Assembly: GCF_002078175.1 (NCBI RefSeq)
Contig: NZ_MWFK01000002.1
Location: 1,984,001 to 2,048,000, forward strand
Direction of reading: 5' to 3'
DNA from: Streptomyces sp. M41(2017)
Lineage (GTDB): Bacteria > Actinomycetota > Actinomycetes > Streptomycetales > Streptomycetaceae
DNA length: 64,000 bases
The first letter of the stretch is position 1, and the number at the start of each line of letters is the position of its first letter. Below the pieces are notes generated by a model. The model made no database searches. It saw only the letters and a program-made list of their open reading frames with translations, and was not told the origin of the DNA. Both the position numbers and the translations under genes were made by a program. Positions 60,251-64,000 of this stretch are shown here, piece by piece.

Positions 60251-60625
60251 GTGCCCGTCGTCCGTTCTTCCGAAGCCGTCGTCCACGAGATCCACGGTGG
60301 CCGATTCGTCTCGCACGCCGCTCCGCGCAGCGGGAGCAAGGAGCTGTGCGCCTGGCGCACGGAGCTCCCGGCGGGGCTCCGGGCCCCCGTGCACACCGTC
60401 GACCGCGAGGAGATCCTCCACCTCCTGACCGGCGACCTGCTGATCACGCTCGACGGCAGGACCGAGCAGGTCACCGCGGGCGACACCGTGATCGTCAACG
60501 CGGGCACCGCGCTCGGCATCGAGAACACCTCGGAGCGGCCGGCGACCGCCTGGGTCACCACCTCCGTCGGCCTGCGGGCGGAGCTGGCCGACGGCTCGGT
60601 CCTGACTCCGCCGTGGGCCAACTAG
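60251..60625 (+). CDS. Cupin domain protein
   Basis: 124 residues from the GTG at 60251, with AGGAGG five bases upstream. An in-frame ATG at 60098 lies inside the operator and has no ribosome site, so I did not use it. One cupin barrel: LRAPVHTVDREEILHLLTGDLLITLDGRTEQVTAGDTVIVNAGTALGIEN. The metal site appears as His and Glu in HTVDREEILH, but the second-motif His is replaced (GTALGIEN), so metal binding may be altered. Divergent from its likely MarR repressor. Possibly a small-molecule binding or quercetinase-like protein. Confidence 0.85.
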   Translation: MPVVRSSEAVVHEIHGGRFVSHAAPRSGSKELCAWRTELPAGLRAPVHTVDREEILHLLTGDLLITLDGRTEQVTAGDTVIVNAGTALGIENTSERPATAWVTTSVGLRAELADGSVLTPPWAN

Positions 60626-60676
60626 GGCCTGGAGCCGGATCGTTCGTCACACCCGAGTGCGTCACATCCGGCGGCG

Positions 60677-61651
60677 TCACGCGGCCAGCGTCCCGGGTCC
60701 GATCACATGCGGGCCGAACTTCGCCCGCGCCCGGTCCGCGACCTCCTCGATACGGCGGACCTTCTCGTCCACCGGGTCGAAGGTCAGCTGATGGGAGGCC
60801 CGCTCGGTGGGCGTGAGCCCCTCGGCGCGCAGCGCGATCGCGCGCACCCGGGCACGCTGGAGGCCGAGCATCTCGTACATGCGGTAGGCGGTTCCGGTCA
60901 GGGTCGAGGAGTGCGCCGTCGGCTCCGCGAGGGTGCGGCTGCGCGTGGTCGCGGAGCGGTCGGCGTAGCGCACGGTGAGGGTCAGGGTGCGGCAGACCTT
61001 CTCCAGGGCGCGCAGCCGTGCGCCCAGCTCCTCGGCCGCGGAGAGCAGCGCCCGGCGATGCCGGTCGGGGTCCAACTCGTCTCGCTGGAAGGGACGTTCG
61101 GTGGCGAGGGAGCGAGAGGTGGCGTTCGGCACGACCCGGCCGCGGTCGACCCCGGAGGCCCTCTCGTGCAGGTCGCGGCCGGTCCGGGCGCCGGTGAGGC
61201 GCTGGAGTGTGGACAGGGGTGCGGCCGCGACCTTGCCGAGGGTGTCGAGGCCGTACTCGCCCAGGGTCCGCGCGGTGGCGCCGCCGACGCCGGGCAGCGC
61301 GCCGACGGGCCGCTCGGCGAGGAACTCCGTGACGGCGTCCGGGTCCGCGAGCACCACCCGGGGCGTTCCGGGGACGGCGTCGCGCAGCGCCATCCGGGCG
61401 AGCATCGGTCCGGGACCGGCGCCGATCACGCAGTCGACGCCGTGCAGGGCGAGGGCGCGGAGCCGGATCAGCGAGGCGAACCCGGCCGGGCCACGGCCGA
61501 AGTACCGCTCGGCACCCCGCACGTCGAGCAGTGCCCCGTCGGGTGGCAGCGCCTCGATGACGGGTGTGAACTCCTCCAGTAATCCGAGGAGTCGGGGAAA
61601 TTCCGCCTCGCGCGTCGGAGGCAGCTGGAAACGTACGCAGAGGATGGTCAT
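60677..61651 (-). CDS. Y-family DNA polymerase-like protein (ImuB type)
   Basis: 324 residues from the ATG at 61651 (MTILCVRFQLPPTREAEF), which overlaps the dnaE2 stop as ATGA. Fold follows Y polymerases: palm remnant (GALLDVRGAERYFGRGP), thumb HhH region (ALPGVGGATARTLGEYGLDTLGKVAA), and little finger (LSAAEELGARLRALEKVCRTLTLTVRYADR). The catalytic acidic motifs of DinB (HxDxDxFxASVE and SxDE) are absent, replaced by CVRFQLPPTREAEF and LLDVRG, so it is probably a non-catalytic ImuB-like partner of DnaE2 in damage-induced mutagenesis. ImuB is usually longer; the beta-clamp tail is not evident. Confidence 0.85.
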   Translation of the reverse strand: MTILCVRFQLPPTREAEFPRLLGLLEEFTPVIEALPPDGALLDVRGAERYFGRGPAGFASLIRLRALALHGVDCVIGAGPGPMLARMALRDAVPGTPRVVLADPDAVTEFLAERPVGALPGVGGATARTLGEYGLDTLGKVAAAPLSTLQRLTGARTGRDLHERASGVDRGRVVPNATSRSLATERPFQRDELDPDRHRRALLSAAEELGARLRALEKVCRTLTLTVRYADRSATTRSRTLAEPTAHSSTLTGTAYRMYEMLGLQRARVRAIALRAEGLTPTERASHQLTFDPVDEKVRRIEEVADRARAKFGPHVIGPGTLAA

Positions 61652-64000
61652 CCCGCACTCCCCGGGCTCTGGTGCCACAACTTCTTTCCTCCCGCGGGCC
61701 CTTCGCCCGCGGGGCGCAGATCGGCCCAGGGGTGCATCTCGTACCCCGTGGACATCCGGATCGTCCGGCCCCCGGCCGGACCTCCGTCACCGGACGCGCC
61801 GGGCGCTCCCGGCTGCCCGGACTCCCCCGGTTCGTCCCGCCCGCCCGGCGCCCGCGGCGCGGGCTCGGCCAGCCGCGCGGCCACCACGTCGAGGCCGCCC
61901 TCGGCGCGCAGTTCGGCCAGTTCGGCGAGGTTCCAGGCGGCGGCGCCCACCACACTGAGGCTGCGCGGGCCGCGGCGCTGCACCACGCCGCGGACGAGCA
62001 GCAGCCAGGAGTGGAAGACGGTGTGGGCGCAGGCGTCGTGGGAGTCGTCGAAGAAGGCGAGGTCGACCAGGCCCGTCCCGTCGTCCAGCGTGCTGAAGAT
62101 GACCCGCTTGCCGGAGCGGATCGGCGGGGTCTGGGTGGCCGCCTTGGCGCCGGCCACCAGCACCGTCTCGCCGTGTCGCGCCGAGCGCAGCCGACGGGCC
62201 GTGACCACGCCCAACTCGCCCAGGAACGCCCGGTGGTCGTCCATCAGGTTGCGGGAGGCGTCCATCGAGAGCACACCCAGTTCTGCGCTCAGCCGCTCCG
62301 CCGAGGACAGGTCGGGCAGCCCGGCCGGAGCGGTGTCCCGTCCGCCGGACAGCGGGAGCTGGCCGCCGCGCACCCCGCGGGCGCCACGCTGCAGTTCGGC
62401 CAGGTGCAGTTGCAGATCACGGCGGTTGGCGCCGAACGCGTCCAGCGCGCCGACCTGGGCGAGCCGCTGGGCGAGCGGCCGGCTCGGCCGGGCCCGTTCC
62501 CAGAAGTCGAGCAGCGAGGCGTAGGGCCTGCCGTCGGCGATCCGCGCGCCCTCGGCCTCGCTGATGCCGTGCACGTCGGACAGCGCCAGCCGGACGCCCC
62601 AGCGACCGGTGCCGCCGGAACCCGGGCCGCGGCCGGCCGGGGCCGAGCCGGAGCCGGCCAAGTCCGTGTCCGTGTCCGCACCCGCGCCCGTGCCGCCTCC
62701 GGAGCCCGCGGAGCCGGAGGCCGAGCCCGACTCACTCGATTCAGACACCAGTTCGATCCGGTGAGCGACCGCCGACCGGTTCACGTCCAACGGCAGGATC
62801 GGCACCCCGCGCCGCCGCGCGTCCGCCAGCAGCAGCCGCTTCGGGTACATCCCGGGGTCGTGCGTGAGCAACCCGGCGTAGAAGGCGGCCGGGTGATGGG
62901 CCTTCAGCCACGCCGACTGATACGTCGGGACGGCGAACGCGACCGCGTGCGCCTTGCAGAAGCCGTACGAGCCGAAGGCCTCGATGATCTCCCAGGTGCG
63001 CGCGACGGTCTCGGCGTCGTACCCCTTCGCGGTCGCGTGCTGGGCGAACCAGAACCGGATCCGCCCCTGCGACTCGGGGTCGGAGAGCCCCCGGCGCACC
63101 CGGTCCGCCTCGTCACGTCCGCAGCCGGTCATGATGTCGACGATGTCGATGATCTGCTCGTGGAAGACGACGACTCCGTACGTCTCCTTCAGCGGCCCCT
63201 CCAGGTCCTTGTGCGGGTAACGGATCGGCGCCCTGCCGTGCCGAGCCTCGATGAACGGCCGGACCATGTCGGCGGCGACCGGCCCCGGCCGGAAGAGCGA
63301 GATGTCGACCACGAGGTCGTGGAAGGTCTCGGGCTGCAGGCGTCCGACCAGGTCCCGCTGGCCGGGCGACTCGATCTGGAAGCACCCCAGGGTCTCGGTG
63401 GACTGCACGAGCCGGTACGTCGCCGGGTCGCCCGGCGGCGCCGCGTCGATGTCCGGCCGCTCCCCCGTCGCCCGCTCCACCTCGGCCACCGCGTGCGCCA
63501 TCGCGGACTGCATCCGCACGCCCAGCACGTCGAGCTTGAGCAGCCCGAGGTCCTCGACGTCCTCCTTGTCGAACTGCGACATGGGCAGGCCCTCGCCGCT
63601 GGTCGGCACGACCGGCGTACGGGCGAGCAGCGAGGCGTCGGAGAGGAGCACCCCGCACGGGTGCATGGCGATGCCGCGCGGGAGGGCGTCGAGGGACTCG
63701 ACCAGGTCCCACAGCCTGCCGTACCGGTCCTTCTCCGCCGCCAGTTCGCGCAGTTCGGGGAGTTCGGCCATGGCGGCGCGGGCGTCGCGGGCCCGGATGT
63801 GCGGGAAGGCCTTGGCGATCCGGTCGATCTCGGCCGGGTCCAGGGAGAGGGCGGCGCCCACGTCACGGACGGCGTGCCGGACCCGGTAGGTCTCGGGCAT
63901 GGAGACGGTCGCGACCCGCTCGGTGCCGAACCGGCCGATGATCGCGCGGTACACCTCCAGCCTGCGCGCGGACTCCACGTCGATGTCGATGTCGGGCAGC
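61648..64000 (-). CDS. dnaE2: Error-prone DNA polymerase III alpha subunit DnaE2 (ImuC), C-terminal part
   Basis: At least 783 residues visible; the frame stays open to the window edge, so the PHP domain and start lie beyond 64000. It enters at LPDIDIDVESARRLEVYRAI, the catalytic palm Asp pair. Next come the fingers (LPMSQFDKEDVEDLGLLKLDVLGV, TLGCFQIESPGQRDLVGRLQPE, YGVVVFHEQIIDIVDIMTGCGRDEADRVRRGL), an HhH region, and a C-terminal OB fold (VLVAGAKAATQTPPIRSGKRVIFSTLDDGTGLVDLAFF). A 45-residue S/G/A/D low-complexity insert lies at about 62590-62750. Coupled to the ImuB-like gene. Confidence 0.95.
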   Translation of the reverse strand, partial: LPDIDIDVESARRLEVYRAIIGRFGTERVATVSMPETYRVRHAVRDVGAALSLDPAEIDRIAKAFPHIRARDARAAMAELPELRELAAEKDRYGRLWDLVESLDALPRGIAMHPCGVLLSDASLLARTPVVPTSGEGLPMSQFDKEDVEDLGLLKLDVLGVRMQSAMAHAVAEVERATGERPDIDAAPPGDPATYRLVQSTETLGCFQIESPGQRDLVGRLQPETFHDLVVDISLFRPGPVAADMVRPFIEARHGRAPIRYPHKDLEGPLKETYGVVVFHEQIIDIVDIMTGCGRDEADRVRRGLSDPESQGRIRFWFAQHATAKGYDAETVARTWEIIEAFGSYGFCKAHAVAFAVPTYQSAWLKAHHPAAFYAGLLTHDPGMYPKRLLLADARRRGVPILPLDVNRSAVAHRIELVSESSESGSASGSAGSGGGTGAGADTDTDLAGSGSAPAGRGPGSGGTGRWGVRLALSDVHGISEAEGARIADGRPYASLLDFWERARPSRPLAQRLAQVGALDAFGANRRDLQLHLAELQRGARGVRGGQLPLSGGRDTAPAGLPDLSSAERLSAELGVLSMDASRNLMDDHRAFLGELGVVTARRLRSARHGETVLVAGAKAATQTPPIRSGKRVIFSTLDDGTGLVDLAFFDDSHDACAHTVFHSWLLLVRGVVQRRGPRSLSVVGAAAWNLAELAELRAEGGLDVVAARLAEPAPRAPGGRDEPGESGQPGAPGASGDGGPAGGRTIRMSTGYEMHPWADLRPAGEGPAGGKKLWHQSPGSAG

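Overview
The window is about 73% GC by eye, has strong third-position G/C bias, and is packed with genes typical of a Streptomyces chromosome: SoxR, the SigK/RskA pair, a bacterial homogentisate dioxygenase, a sortase-tagged LPMO, a solitary RNA ligase and DnaE2. From memory, the gene order follows the S. coelicolor SCO169x-SCO1739 region (SoxR SCO1697, HmgA SCO1715, SGNH esterase SCO1725, LPMO SCO1734, lipase SCO1735, DnaE2 SCO1739). This is therefore chromosomal core or near-core DNA, not a mobile element. I saw no rRNA, tRNA, CRISPR array, IS element or prophage.

Layout. 1-4.1 kb: fatty acyl/CoA genes (acyl-CoA dehydrogenase end, and an SDR / acyl-CoA synthetase / TetR operon). 4.3-8.5 kb: secreted NamZ-type muramidase and a secreted penicillin-acylase-family Ntn hydrolase, convergent. 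8.7-13.9 kb: Zn-ribbon hypothetical, BKACE enzyme, RNA ligase, SoxR, MaoC hydratase and its TetR, YiaA-like protein. 14-22 kb: acyl-CoA dehydrogenase divergent from a TetR, ArsR, EamA exporter, ALDH-ADH operon, orphan sugar-type ABC ATPase. 22.4-28.9 kb: MFS and citrate transporters, molybdopterin oxidoreductase, TetR, lipoprotein. 29.1-33.9 kb: hmgA, its GntR neighbour, a lone type-ISP specificity-like protein, a CoA transferase. 34-41 kb: the anti-sigma/ECF-sigma pair RskA-SigK divergent from a DUF4331 - TPR - His-rich NicO transporter set. 41-43.5 kb: Ser/Thr kinase and SGNH esterase with overlapping 3' ends. 43.6-52.5 kb: an exopolysaccharide-type cluster (membrane protein, two GT2 enzymes, polysaccharide deacetylase, a 1286-residue flippase/polymerase-like fusion, and a convergent membrane-anchored glycoside hydrolase). 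52.6-60.6 kb: AAA ATPase, small regulators, acetyltransferases, DUF402, methyltransferase, a 44-residue protein, LPMO, lipase, MarR/cupin pair. 60.7-64 kb: ImuB-like Y-family protein and the C-terminal part of DnaE2.

Much of what connects these genes is regulatory. Three TetR-type operator classes can be read directly: a 19-bp site shared by the acyl-CoA dehydrogenase/TetR divergent promoter and the ALDH-ADH promoter; CTRAGC-N4-GCTTAG sites in front of maoC and of its convergent TetR; and ACCGAC-YGGT sites before the SDR operon and the molybdopterin oxidoreductase. The SigK locus carries two divergent promoters with the same unusual -35/-10 words and the same 15-bp spacing, one for sigK-rskA and one for the DUF4331 gene. 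The first two genes of the polysaccharide cluster each carry a rare TTA codon near the start, which suggests bldA (developmental) control. Several regulator genes have a -10 box directly before the start codon and look leaderless.

The best candidates for an undescribed system are the SigK/RskA - DUF4331 - TPR - His-rich NicO locus and the TTA-controlled polysaccharide cluster with its fused flippase/polymerase.
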